Assembly: GCA_001580565.1 (NCBI GenBank)
Contig: LRBF01000261.1
Location: 1-64,000, forward strand
Length of the DNA stretch: 64,000 nucleotides
Direction: 5' to 3'
Source of the DNA: Caballeronia megalochromosomata
GTDB taxonomy: Bacteria > Pseudomonadota > Gammaproteobacteria > Burkholderiales > Burkholderiaceae
This document shows positions 1-9,432 of this stretch, one piece after another. The position numbers and the translations under genes are program-made. The notes under the pieces are model-generated. The model was not told the origin of the DNA. It saw only the letters and a list, made by a program, of their open reading frames with translations, and searched no databases. The first letter of the stretch is position 1. Each line of letters starts with the position of its first letter.

Positions 1-2292
1 TCTCTGACCCAGGGAGCAGACCAACCCAACTTGCACGACAAATTTGGGCAGTTGCGCATCAGTAAGCTGCGGCAGCACTTCCCACGCGTGGAGATGGTGG
101 AGGCCATAGGCGAGATGCGCCGCTTCATGCACTGGGAGCTGTGCTTTGCCGACGTGCTTTTGTGCAACAGACGCGAAGCCACTGGTAGTGAACCCCACCC
201 GGGATTTGACCTAATACTGGGGAACCCGCCTTGGCTAAAGGTGGAATGGAACGAAGCGGGCATCCTAGGTGAGCGCAATCCCGTTTTTGCCATTCGTAAA
301 ATCAGTGCCAGTGAATTGGCGAAACTCAGGGCTGATGCCTTCGCCCGTTTCCCTGGATTGCAGGCCGACTGGACTACCGAGCTGCAGGAATCGGAAGGGA
401 CCCAGAAGTTCCTGAACTCCGTGCAGAACTATTCGCTGCTTAGGGGCGTGCAAACCAACCTGTACAAGTGTTTCATGCCGCTGGCCTGGACCTTAACCGG
501 CTCTCATGGGGTTACCGGGCTTTTGCATCCCGAAGGCCCGTACGATGACCCGAAGGGCGGGGCTTTGCGCGAGGCCGCCTATGCACGACTGCGACGACAT
601 TTCCAGTTCCAAAATCAGGCAATACTGTTTCCGATTGGGGACCGTATTAAATACAGCATCAACATCTACAGTGAGGTGTCGAGCAGTCCGGCTTTCGATA
701 ACATCTCGAACCTCTTCGTGCCCAGCACGGTGGATGCATGCTATCAGCATGATGGAAGCGGCTTGCCTGACGGAATCAAGAACGAGGCCGGCCAGTGGAG
801 CACCGCCGGCCATGGAGACCGGATAGTTCGCGTAAACGAGAGGGCGCTGGCGACTTATGCCCAAATCTATGATGAGCAAGGGACGCCTCCTCGCCGGGCG
901 CGCTTGCCGGCACTGCATGCCAAGGCCCTTGTTAGCGTGCTGGTCAAGCTAGCCGCCTGGCCGCGCCGCCTAGCTCATCTGGGCGAGGATTACGTCGCCA
1001 CTGAGATGTGGCACGAGACAATGCAGCAGTATGACGGTACCATCACTCGACGTCCGTCAAGCGATGGCGGTTTTGCCGCCACCCCAGATGATTTAGTGCT
1101 GTCAGGCCCACATTTCTTCGTAGCTAACCCGCACATAAAAACTCCTCGTAAGGTCTCCACGGAGAAGGCGCATTACGACGTCATTGCTCTCGACACACTT
1201 CCCGACGACTATCTCCCAAGGACCAACTACCGGCCCATGGCGGACCGGACCGAATACCTGCGACGCACACCTAGAGTGTCGTGGGTCGACGAAGGCGAGA
1301 CAATGCCTCGCGCGGTCACTTCGTACTATCGGCTCGTTATCAGGAAAATGATTGCACCGGCAGACGAGCGGACTCTTAGACCCTCTATCGTGATGCCCGG
1401 CGCAGCTCATATTGACGGTGCGTTTTCCATATGCTTTCGTGAAATAGACGACCTACTGCTGACCGCTACAGCATGGTCTTCGACATTGGGAGATTTTATT
1501 ACCAAGAGCGCTGGCAAAAAGAACTTTCGAGGTGATACCGCCGCTTCGATGTTTATTTTGGAAGGGAAAACAGCATCGGAGCCGGCCATTGCCAGACTCC
1601 TTGCTTTGATTAGTTTAACTCGTTACTACGCACCGCTTTGGGAGCAGGCGTACGAACTTGCGTTTGCTGACCAGCGCTGGAGCCAGCCTCGAAACCCACG
1701 CTTGCCGCAAGACTTCTGGCAAAACCTGACCAGCACTTGGACGCGCGGCTGCGCGTTGCGGAGCGATTACGCTCGCCGAATGGCGTTGGTAGAAATTGAT
1801 GTTTTGGTGGCACAAGCGGTGGGACTGACGCTACAGGAACTGCTGCTCATCTACCGGGTTCAGTTTCCCGTGATGCAAGGCTACGAACGCGACACCTGGT
1901 ACGACATTCATGGCCGCATCGTGTTCACTAATAGCAAAGGATTAGTTGGCGTCGGCCTGCCGCGCAAGGGTGGCCGCATCACGCCCAAAACCCGTATCAC
2001 CACACCCGACGGCAAAACCCGAGAGGGTAACTTTGGCTGGGAAGACCTCTGGACCTACGCCAGTGCCGAGGCGGGCGATTGCGAAGAGGTCATCGCGTTC
2101 GGCGGCGCCCCTAAAGTGCCAGACGGCACCGTCATCACACAGTGGGTGCAAGACGACACGCTGCCCGGTGGTCCCCGCATCGTAGAGCGGACCTATTTCG
2201 CACCCTTTGCCCGTGTTAATCGGGAAGATGACTATCGTCTGGCGTGGGCGGCTTTCAGCCCGGCACCCGAGGCGTTAGAGGTTGCTGCGTGA
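1..2292 (+). CDS. Adenine-specific DNA methyltransferase-like protein, 5' partial
   Basis: The reading frame is open to the first base of the window, so the gene starts upstream; at least 763 residues are visible. The motif NPPW (around residue 75, after FDLILG) is motif IV of N6-adenine/N4-cytosine DNA methyltransferases, as in Eco57I-like and PglX/DrmMI-like enzymes. The SAM-binding FxGxG motif is expected upstream and is not visible. The long C-terminal part after NPPW fits the target-recognition and extra domains of large modification enzymes. It overlaps the next gene by 4 nt, so it belongs to the same operon as the large helicase and probably marks self DNA for that system. Methyltransferase class is well supported; the exact system name is not. 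Confidence 0.8.
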   Translation, partial: SLTQGADQPNLHDKFGQLRISKLRQHFPRVEMVEAIGEMRRFMHWELCFADVLLCNRREATGSEPHPGFDLILGNPPWLKVEWNEAGILGERNPVFAIRKISASELAKLRADAFARFPGLQADWTTELQESEGTQKFLNSVQNYSLLRGVQTNLYKCFMPLAWTLTGSHGVTGLLHPEGPYDDPKGGALREAAYARLRRHFQFQNQAILFPIGDRIKYSINIYSEVSSSPAFDNISNLFVPSTVDACYQHDGSGLPDGIKNEAGQWSTAGHGDRIVRVNERALATYAQIYDEQGTPPRRARLPALHAKALVSVLVKLAAWPRRLAHLGEDYVATEMWHETMQQYDGTITRRPSSDGGFAATPDDLVLSGPHFFVANPHIKTPRKVSTEKAHYDVIALDTLPDDYLPRTNYRPMADRTEYLRRTPRVSWVDEGETMPRAVTSYYRLVIRKMIAPADERTLRPSIVMPGAAHIDGAFSICFREIDDLLLTATAWSSTLGDFITKSAGKKNFRGDTAASMFILEGKTASEPAIARLLALISLTRYYAPLWEQAYELAFADQRWSQPRNPRLPQDFWQNLTSTWTRGCALRSDYARRMALVEIDVLVAQAVGLTLQELLLIYRVQFPVMQGYERDTWYDIHGRIVFTNSKGLVGVGLPRKGGRITPKTRITTPDGKTREGNFGWEDLWTYASAEAGDCEEVIAFGGAPKVPDGTVITQWVQDDTLPGGPRIVERTYFAPFARVNREDDYRLAWAAFSPAPEALEVAA

Positions 2293-3020
2293 GTAACTAT
2301 TTCGACCCTGACTGGACGCCTCAGGTGAGCCTGCCATTTAAGTGGATAGGAGACCGCTGGGAGTTTTTTTACGGTGGAGACGTTCCTGTCGCGGACGGGG
2401 CCATTGCGGAATTGCGGTTAAGTGTCAGTCAAATTATTGACGAGCAGCTCAAGCATCGGGTCACGCGGGCGAGTATCTTCGAAATCTTGCCGGAAGGTTC
2501 AGAGCTATGGGTGGCATTGAGCGACCGAAATGCTCCCGCCGGTGCGAGACAGTCATGGCCGCAAGTTCAGCTTGCCGATGTGCCGGCGGGCGCGACCCGG
2601 TTCGAAAAAATCAGGCTAGGCCCCCGGAAGACAAAGACTGCGCAAAACGAGTTGTTTGGTACACCCGAGAAGGGAGGTCTATGGCTGAAGCTCAAGGGGC
2701 ACGAGTCCGTCGAGTTGATGAGCAGCACGGTACATATGCCGGACGGCTTCTCCGCCCCGACTGCCACCAGCTTGAATCATGCATTTACACTGCTGTCGCA
2801 GGCGTATGAGACCCATCGCATCTCCAATACCGGCAACGTCTATGCGCGCGTCTTCTATCTCGACCGGGATGGTGTTTGCTACCCGCTGGATGACCTTCGC
2901 AAGGGCGTGCAGGCGAGTAAGGAGCGCGAGCTAATCCACCAGCTCTGGGCAGATGTTGAACAACAGCTTGGCTGGCGCCCAACAGCTCAAAAACAGAAAC
3001 CCAACAAGAAGAAGCGATAA
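2289..3020 (+). CDS. Unknown protein between methyltransferase and DUF1998 helicase
   Basis: A 243-residue protein starting at a GTG that overlaps the preceding stop codon (GTGA), which implies translational coupling; its own stop (TAA) is directly followed by the ATG of the helicase gene. No recognised catalytic motif, signal peptide or membrane segment is visible. The C-terminus is strongly basic (ends with a run of lysines and an arginine), which would suit nucleic acid contact. Its fixed position between a methyltransferase and a DruE/DrmA-like helicase suggests a dedicated subunit of that defence system, but this is inference from context only. Confidence 0.75.
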   Translation: MSNYFDPDWTPQVSLPFKWIGDRWEFFYGGDVPVADGAIAELRLSVSQIIDEQLKHRVTRASIFEILPEGSELWVALSDRNAPAGARQSWPQVQLADVPAGATRFEKIRLGPRKTKTAQNELFGTPEKGGLWLKLKGHESVELMSSTVHMPDGFSAPTATSLNHAFTLLSQAYETHRISNTGNVYARVFYLDRDGVCYPLDDLRKGVQASKERELIHQLWADVEQQLGWRPTAQKQKPNKKKR

Positions 3021-6000
3021 ATGCTGCCATCCCTGCTCGCCAAGGATATTCAGACGGGTCTGAAACAGTTCCTGGTCTCCGCCTTTGAGCCCGCCGATGC
3101 ATTCACCCACGGCCTGATGAGTCGTTTTGTGGAAGACGAAGAGGCCTGGTTAAAGGGACCCTTCGTTCAGGTCGGGCTGCCATTTAGCGTTGGCAAGGCC
3201 GACCGTCGCTTCTTCGAAGCCTTTGAAACCACGTATTCGGGCTTCAGCCACCAGGAGCAGGCTTGGGAGCGCCTCTCCAGCAATCGCCAGGCACTCAGCA
3301 CCCTGGTCGCAACTGGTACCGGCAGCGGTAAGACTGAATGCTTTCTGTATCCCGTGCTCGACCACTGTGCCCGAGCTCGCGCCCGTGGCGAGGCAGGCGT
3401 CAAGGCGCTTGTGATTTACCCCATGAACGCGCTGGCGTCGGACCAGGCGCGGCGTATCGCAGCACTGGTAGCCAGCGTGCCTGCTTTTGCCGGGCTGCGC
3501 GTGGGCCTCTATGTTGGTGGCAATGCCTCGGCACCCGGTGAAGGCGCGGTGATGACGCCTCATAGTGTCATCACCGACCGCGACATCTTGCGCAAGCACC
3601 CGCCTGACATCTTGTTGACCAACTACAAGATGCTTGACTACCTGATGCTGCGACCCAAGGACCGGCAGCTATGGGCATCGAACACGCCCGTCACCTTACG
3701 CTATGTAGTGGTGGACGAGTTGCACACGTTCGACGGTGCCCAAGGCACCGACCTTGCGCTTTTGTTGCGGCGTTTGCGAGCTCGGCTGAAGATACCGGCC
3801 AATCATCTTATATGTGCGGGCACTTCAGCCACGCTCGGTGGCGCATCCGACACCGCCCCATTGCGAGAATATGCGCGCCAGGTGTTCGGCGTGTCGTTTG
3901 ATGAGGCTGCTGTCGTCACGGAAAGCCGGCAGTCAGTTGGCGATTTCCTCGAAGATGCCATGGTGGTTTACATGTTCGCCTTCCGGTCGGAGCTTGTGAC
4001 GCGTCTGGACGCTACGCAATACGCCTCGCCTCAGGCGGCCGTCGCGGCCTGGTTTGCGCTCTTTTTCCCCGATGAGCCGATGCCCCCCGATGTACGCGCT
4101 ATTGAGTGGCGCCTGCAGCTGGGTAGCATGCTCAAGGGGCATCAGTTATTCGTCAACTTGCTGAAGCTGGTCAAAGGCGGGGCGGTTAGCTATCGGGAGC
4201 TAACGGAGGCGTTCGCTCGCAACATGCCAGTCGCGAAGGCCGAGCAGGTTAGCCAGGTGATTGATGCTCTTCTAGTGTTAGTTGCCTGGGCGTTGCGCGA
4301 GAACCGGCAGCCGCTGGTCACGCTGCGTATTCAGCTGTGGGTGCGCGAGTTGCGACGCATGGTGGGCAAACTTGGCGTCGAGTCGCAAGACATCCGTCTG
4401 CGCAGCGAACGGGACCTGCCAGGGGACCGAGATGGCGTCTATTTGCCTATGGTGCAGTGTAGCCAGTGCCGTACCACAGGTTGGCTATCGCGGCTGGTTC
4501 AAGGAAGCAGCAAGCTTTCCGTTCAGTTGGATGAAATTTACAACACCTGGTTTGGTCGTCGGCCAGAGGCTACTCGGCTTTACGCCGCTGAGAGCATCCG
4601 ACGTAGCCATGTAGAGGGAATTGACGAGCGCGTATGCGTGTCATGCGGAACCTTGCAGCAGGCACAGGATGTTTGCGCGGCGTGCGGGCACCAAGAACTG
4701 TTGAACGTATTTCATGTGACGGCCCAAAAGACCCAGCTGCGGGGCCCGGCGCAGTACACGGTGCACGACAATACCTGTCCGGCATGTGGAGAATCCGACA
4801 GCCTACTGCTGCTTGGCGCGCGCAACGCTACGCTCGGCTCCCAGGTGGTAGAGAGCAGTTGGGCAAGTGTGTTCAACGATGACAAAAAGCTCATTGCCTT
4901 CTCGGATTCGGTTCAGGACGCGGCACACCGCGCGGGCTTTTTTGGCGCGCGGACTTACCTGAACATTGTGCGCACGGCGTTAGCACATGTCATTGACGAG
5001 ATTCAGCGTCCGGTCATGCCATGGGCTCAGTTCCTTGAGGAAACCGCAAAGCGCTTCGATATCGAAGGTTCGGTGCTGCACATGTCGCCCGAAATGCTGG
5101 TGGCTGAGTTCATCGCGCCCAATATGGCCTGGCAACACGACTGGTCGATTGAGCTGCTCCAGCGGCAGCGGTTGCCCGCAGAGACCAAGTTGCCAGGGCG
5201 AGTAAAGAAGCGCTTTCTTTGGCAGGCCTACAGCGAACTGACTTACTTCAGCCAACGCGGCCGAACGCTAGAACGAATTGGCAAGGCTGTGTTGGCGGCT
5301 CCCTGGGATTGCGTCGAAGAAGTCGCCACGAGCTTGTTGCCCCGGTTCCACGAGCACTACGGTGCGCGCGGGCTGGAGGTTAAGACGGTGGCGCAATGGC
5401 TATGGGGAATGCTGACGCATATGCGGCGCCGAGGTGCCGTCATGCACCCAGAGCTGACCACCTACGCGGGGGATGGCAACGTGTATGCGCTTACCAGGAC
5501 CGCCGGGCGTGGCGAGTGGATGCCCAAGATGGGTGAAAACACTCCTAGGCCGGTGTTTCTCACCCTAGGCAATCAGCGTGACTTCGACAAGCTCACCGGA
5601 ACAAGGCGAGCCACGTGGTACGACCGATGGGCCGACGCCGTATTGGGTCATCAGGCTTTGCTTGCGAAAGGTATGGCGGCAGAGATGTACCGGGACGCGT
5701 TGGGGGCGCTACGTGACGTAGATTTGGTGGTAGTGACTTCGCACCATCAGGGGGATACCTGGGCGATTCATCCCGGTCGTCTGGAATTGCATACGGACGT
5801 TGCGTTCATTGCGACCGAAGGCAGCAAGCGTCGCTTAACCGTGCCTCGCGCAATTGCAGACCAGCTCCTGGGTATGCCCTGCCTAGATGCACCCGAGTCG
5901 CGATACGATGTGTTGGTCCCAGAGGCGGCGAGCTGGTGGGCACAGCGCTTTAGCGTGGGCGACCTGCGTCGTGTGATTGCCGCCGAGCACACCGGATTGT

Positions 6001-9000
6001 TGGAGCGTAAGACCCGGGAAGACCTCGAAAGCCGCTTCAAGAGCAAGCAACCGCAGCCCTGGTACGAGAACCTGCTGTCGGCCACACCCACGCTGGAGAT
6101 GGGGGTGGACATAGGGGACCTGTCGTCGGTGCTGTTGTGCTCGGTGCCACCTAACCAAGCCAGTTTTCTGCAGCGGATTGGCCGTGCAGGCCGGCGCGAC
6201 GGTAATGCATTGGCCACAACGCTAGCCGATGGCGGCAGTCCGCATGACCTGTATTTCTTCGCAGAAACCCAAGAGATGCTCAGCGGCGAGGTGTCGCCGC
6301 CTGGCATCTTCTTGAAAGCGGCCGAGGTGCTGCGCCGTCAGTTGTTTGCATTCTGTATGGACGATTGGGTCGCGAGCCTGAACAACGCCACAGCGATGCC
6401 GGAGAAGACGTCGCAGGCGCTGGACGCAATGGAACAGGCGAAGCAAGACCGCTTCCCGTACGTATTTTGCGACTACACAGTACTTCACGAAGACCGACTG
6501 TTCCAGGGTTTCGTGACCTTGCTAACGGACGATATCGACGACGTGGTGCGCGACAGGCTCTGGGATTTCATGCAGGGACAGGGCGACGCCGATGGTTTGC
6601 GCGCGCGGTTGGTGAAGTCCCTGGAAGAGCTCGTGGACGAGCGGCGCAGCTATAAGAAGCGCAAGGATGAGCTGGACCGGACCAAGTCACGGTTGCAACA
6701 GCGTCCACAGGACGATGCCGCGCGCGACGAAATCGACCAGTTGATGCGTGAGCGGGACAAATTGCTTGAACTCATCAAGGAAATCAATGGACGAGACCTC
6801 CTTAATACATTGACCGATGCGGGTCTGATTCCAAATTACGCTTTCCCGGAGTCCGGCGTCGAATTGAAGTCTGTCTTGTGGCGCAAGCGTGGAACAGATG
6901 AGCCTGGTCAAGGGGCCTACGTTACTCTTAACGCGCTCAAGTACGAGCGGCCCGCGCAGTCGGCGCTATCAGAGTTTGCGCCGGAAAACCGCTTCTATGC
7001 GAATCAGCGTCGTGTCGAGGTGGACCAAATCAATATGAGTCTGGCCAAGACAGAGGACTGGCGCTTCTGCCCCTCGTGTCACCATATGCAGAATCTGGCT
7101 TCGGAGCCGGATGTGCATATGGTGTGCCCTCGTTGTGGCGATGCCATGTGGTCAGATGCTGCCCAGCGCAAAACGTTGTTGCGCTTCAAACAGGCAATTG
7201 CTAACAGTAACGATGCAGATGTCCGCATTGATGACAGCACAGAGGACCGGGAACCGAGGTACTACGTGCGGCAGTTGATGGCCGACTTCTCGCCTACACA
7301 TGTGCGCGAAGCGTGGCAAATCAACACGAGCGAACTTCCGTTCGGATTCGAGTTCATCACGCGAGTTATGTTCCGCGACGTCAACTTCGGTGAGTTAGCG
7401 AAGCCTGGTGAGTCCTTCAAAGTGGCAGACAAGGAGTCTGCCAGACCAGGATTTCGGCTGTGCAGACATTGCGGCAAGGTCCAAAAACCCCCGCGACGGA
7501 ATGGCGAAGCGGTAGAGCAAAATCATAGCTTCGACTGCCCGAAACATGGCAGCGATGACCCTTCGAACGTGCTGGAATGTCTATATCTGTATCGGGAGTT
7601 CGAGTCGGAGGCCCTTCGCATCCTCGTGCCTTACACGCGAAACGGGGTAGACGAGCAGGTGGTCCAGTCCTTCATGGCGGCGATGCAGCTCGGGCTCAAA
7701 AAGCGTTTTGGCGGCAAGGTAGACCACCTGCGCATGGTTTTGCAAGACGAGCCTGGCAAGGATGGCGGCCCGCGTCGGCACTACGTAATGCTTTTCGATT
7801 CGGTCCCAGGCGGAACAGGCTATCTGCATCAATTGCTGGCGCACGATGCCGGCACGCTTAGTGACGTCTTGCGCATGGCCCTAGAGGCATTGTCCACATG
7901 CTCTTGTAACGCGGACCCAGAGAAGGATGGCTGCTATCGCTGTGTTTACCAGTACCGACTGGGACGCAGCATGGAATTAGTCTCTCGCGATAGGGCGAAG
8001 GCAGTTCTGAGCGAACTCGTGGGTTCGCTCAACCAACTCGAGCGCGTCAAGACGATATCGGACATTTACATCAACCCCAACTTTGATTCAGTCCTTGAGG
8101 CCCGTTTCCTAGAGAGCCTGAAGCGGCTGGGTGGGGTCGGCGATTTGCCTAAGGTCAAGCTGGTGCAGGATGTGGTGAACGGTAAGTCGGGCTATGTGTT
8201 GGAGGTAGGCAGCCAACGCTACAAAGTTGAACCGCAGTGCGAGCTGGGCAAAGACAATGGTGTCTCCGTCTCTAGCAAGCCCGACTTCGTCATCTGGCCG
8301 TGGGCCACGTCGAGCAACCGTCGCCCCATTGCCGTGTTCTGTGACGGCTGGGCTTATCACAAGAACAGCTTGCGAGAGGACGCGCTCAAGCGCACTGCCA
8401 TTGTGGCGAGCGGCCGCTTCTGGGTTTGGTCCGTCACGCACAATGATGTTGCTGCAGGGCTAAAGGAAGAGCTTGAAACCGACCTAGAGTCTCCTCTGGT
8501 TTGGATGGCACGCCATGACGGAGCTAAGGCGTCGCCAAATATCCCCCGCGCGCAGGGGAAGGCGTTTACATATCATGCGGTTAGTCGGTTGTTGAGTTGG
8601 CTGGCAACTCCCGCATCCTCAGACGACGACACCGCGCTCAGACAGCTACAAAGAAACGCTTTGTGGCTTGGCTTCCTCACGGTTCCCAATAACGATGCGG
8701 AACGTATAGCGTGCGACTATCGATGGGGACAATGGGCGCACCGATTGCCCGATTACGTTAAGGAACAAGCCAAGGGCTTCGCTCCGAGCGTTTCGAAATC
8801 TACAAGCGGACTTTGCCATCAGTTCGGCCGCTGGCCGCTGGCCATCGCGAAGGAAGGATTTGACGGGGTGACAGTTTGGTCAGCACCCGGTGTGCTGGTC
8901 CTGGACGACGACGGAGCCGAGGACGAAGACGTCTTGAACACCGCCTGGCGTCAATGGCTGCACGTCTTCAACACGACACAGACGCTCCCCGCCATGTGGC

Positions 9001-9428
9001 TCGCGACGACCTCGGGCCTTGACGGTCACGACTACGTTGGCGTGAGCACGTCGACGACGCAGGACTCGACATCGCTTTCGTCAGCCGCTCACGCCGCTCT
9101 GAGTGGCGCTTGGGATGAAGTGGTCAAGCAGGTAATGCAACCAATGAAGGCAGGTCTGCAGCGGCTTGCTGAGTCGGGCGCGTCTGTGCCAGAACCCGGT
9201 CCAGAACTCGCCAACGAGAAGGGCAAAGTCGTCGCCGACGCGGAGCTTTGCTGGGTTGACGACAAGCTGGTGGTGCTGCGAGAGGACCAGGTCGACCTGG
9301 CCGAAGAGTGGGCAGCGCAGGGTTGGACCGTGTTCCTTCTGGATGAGTCGATGAGCAAGATAGAAGGCGGCGAATGGGAGATGATTGTGGCCGAGAAGCT
9401 TGGCCTGAATATGCAAAACAAGGATTGA
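3021..9428 (+). CDS. Giant SF2 helicase with DUF1998 domain and nuclease-like C-terminus
   Basis: 2135 residues. Visible SF2 motifs: Walker A TGTGSGKTE (about 99-107), DEAH-like box DELH (about 232), SAT (about 268), and a motif VI region QRIGRAGRR (about 1050). Several zinc-ribbon-like Cys pairs occur (about 479, 538-556, 585, 1350-1373, 1480). The DUF1998 signature FDSVPGGTGYLHQLL is near 1592, followed by a Cys cluster ending CYRCVYQYR (about 1645). Near 1752-1795, KPDFVIW and FCDGWAYHK followed by a basic stretch resemble the VSR/PD-(D/E)XK-type nuclease domain found at the end of some DUF1998 helicases. Size and layout resemble DruE (Druantia) and a fusion of DrmA with DrmB (DISARM). It sits in one operon with a methyltransferase and a UvrD-like helicase, a combination I cannot match confidently to a named system. 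Confidence 0.88.
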   Translation: MLPSLLAKDIQTGLKQFLVSAFEPADAFTHGLMSRFVEDEEAWLKGPFVQVGLPFSVGKADRRFFEAFETTYSGFSHQEQAWERLSSNRQALSTLVATGTGSGKTECFLYPVLDHCARARARGEAGVKALVIYPMNALASDQARRIAALVASVPAFAGLRVGLYVGGNASAPGEGAVMTPHSVITDRDILRKHPPDILLTNYKMLDYLMLRPKDRQLWASNTPVTLRYVVVDELHTFDGAQGTDLALLLRRLRARLKIPANHLICAGTSATLGGASDTAPLREYARQVFGVSFDEAAVVTESRQSVGDFLEDAMVVYMFAFRSELVTRLDATQYASPQAAVAAWFALFFPDEPMPPDVRAIEWRLQLGSMLKGHQLFVNLLKLVKGGAVSYRELTEAFARNMPVAKAEQVSQVIDALLVLVAWALRENRQPLVTLRIQLWVRELRRMVGKLGVESQDIRLRSERDLPGDRDGVYLPMVQCSQCRTTGWLSRLVQGSSKLSVQLDEIYNTWFGRRPEATRLYAAESIRRSHVEGIDERVCVSCGTLQQAQDVCAACGHQELLNVFHVTAQKTQLRGPAQYTVHDNTCPACGESDSLLLLGARNATLGSQVVESSWASVFNDDKKLIAFSDSVQDAAHRAGFFGARTYLNIVRTALAHVIDEIQRPVMPWAQFLEETAKRFDIEGSVLHMSPEMLVAEFIAPNMAWQHDWSIELLQRQRLPAETKLPGRVKKRFLWQAYSELTYFSQRGRTLERIGKAVLAAPWDCVEEVATSLLPRFHEHYGARGLEVKTVAQWLWGMLTHMRRRGAVMHPELTTYAGDGNVYALTRTAGRGEWMPKMGENTPRPVFLTLGNQRDFDKLTGTRRATWYDRWADAVLGHQALLAKGMAAEMYRDALGALRDVDLVVVTSHHQGDTWAIHPGRLELHTDVAFIATEGSKRRLTVPRAIADQLLGMPCLDAPESRYDVLVPEAASWWAQRFSVGDLRRVIAAEHTGLLERKTREDLESRFKSKQPQPWYENLLSATPTLEMGVDIGDLSSVLLCSVPPNQASFLQRIGRAGRRDGNALATTLADGGSPHDLYFFAETQEMLSGEVSPPGIFLKAAEVLRRQLFAFCMDDWVASLNNATAMPEKTSQALDAMEQAKQDRFPYVFCDYTVLHEDRLFQGFVTLLTDDIDDVVRDRLWDFMQGQGDADGLRARLVKSLEELVDERRSYKKRKDELDRTKSRLQQRPQDDAARDEIDQLMRERDKLLELIKEINGRDLLNTLTDAGLIPNYAFPESGVELKSVLWRKRGTDEPGQGAYVTLNALKYERPAQSALSEFAPENRFYANQRRVEVDQINMSLAKTEDWRFCPSCHHMQNLASEPDVHMVCPRCGDAMWSDAAQRKTLLRFKQAIANSNDADVRIDDSTEDREPRYYVRQLMADFSPTHVREAWQINTSELPFGFEFITRVMFRDVNFGELAKPGESFKVADKESARPGFRLCRHCGKVQKPPRRNGEAVEQNHSFDCPKHGSDDPSNVLECLYLYREFESEALRILVPYTRNGVDEQVVQSFMAAMQLGLKKRFGGKVDHLRMVLQDEPGKDGGPRRHYVMLFDSVPGGTGYLHQLLAHDAGTLSDVLRMALEALSTCSCNADPEKDGCYRCVYQYRLGRSMELVSRDRAKAVLSELVGSLNQLERVKTISDIYINPNFDSVLEARFLESLKRLGGVGDLPKVKLVQDVVNGKSGYVLEVGSQRYKVEPQCELGKDNGVSVSSKPDFVIWPWATSSNRRPIAVFCDGWAYHKNSLREDALKRTAIVASGRFWVWSVTHNDVAAGLKEELETDLESPLVWMARHDGAKASPNIPRAQGKAFTYHAVSRLLSWLATPASSDDDTALRQLQRNALWLGFLTVPNNDAERIACDYRWGQWAHRLPDYVKEQAKGFAPSVSKSTSGLCHQFGRWPLAIAKEGFDGVTVWSAPGVLVLDDDGAEDEDVLNTAWRQWLHVFNTTQTLPAMWLATTSGLDGHDYVGVSTSTTQDSTSLSSAAHAALSGAWDEVVKQVMQPMKAGLQRLAESGASVPEPGPELANEKGKVVADAELCWVDDKLVVLREDQVDLAEEWAAQGWTVFLLDESMSKIEGGEWEMIVAEKLGLNMQNKD

Positions 9429-9432
9429 CATC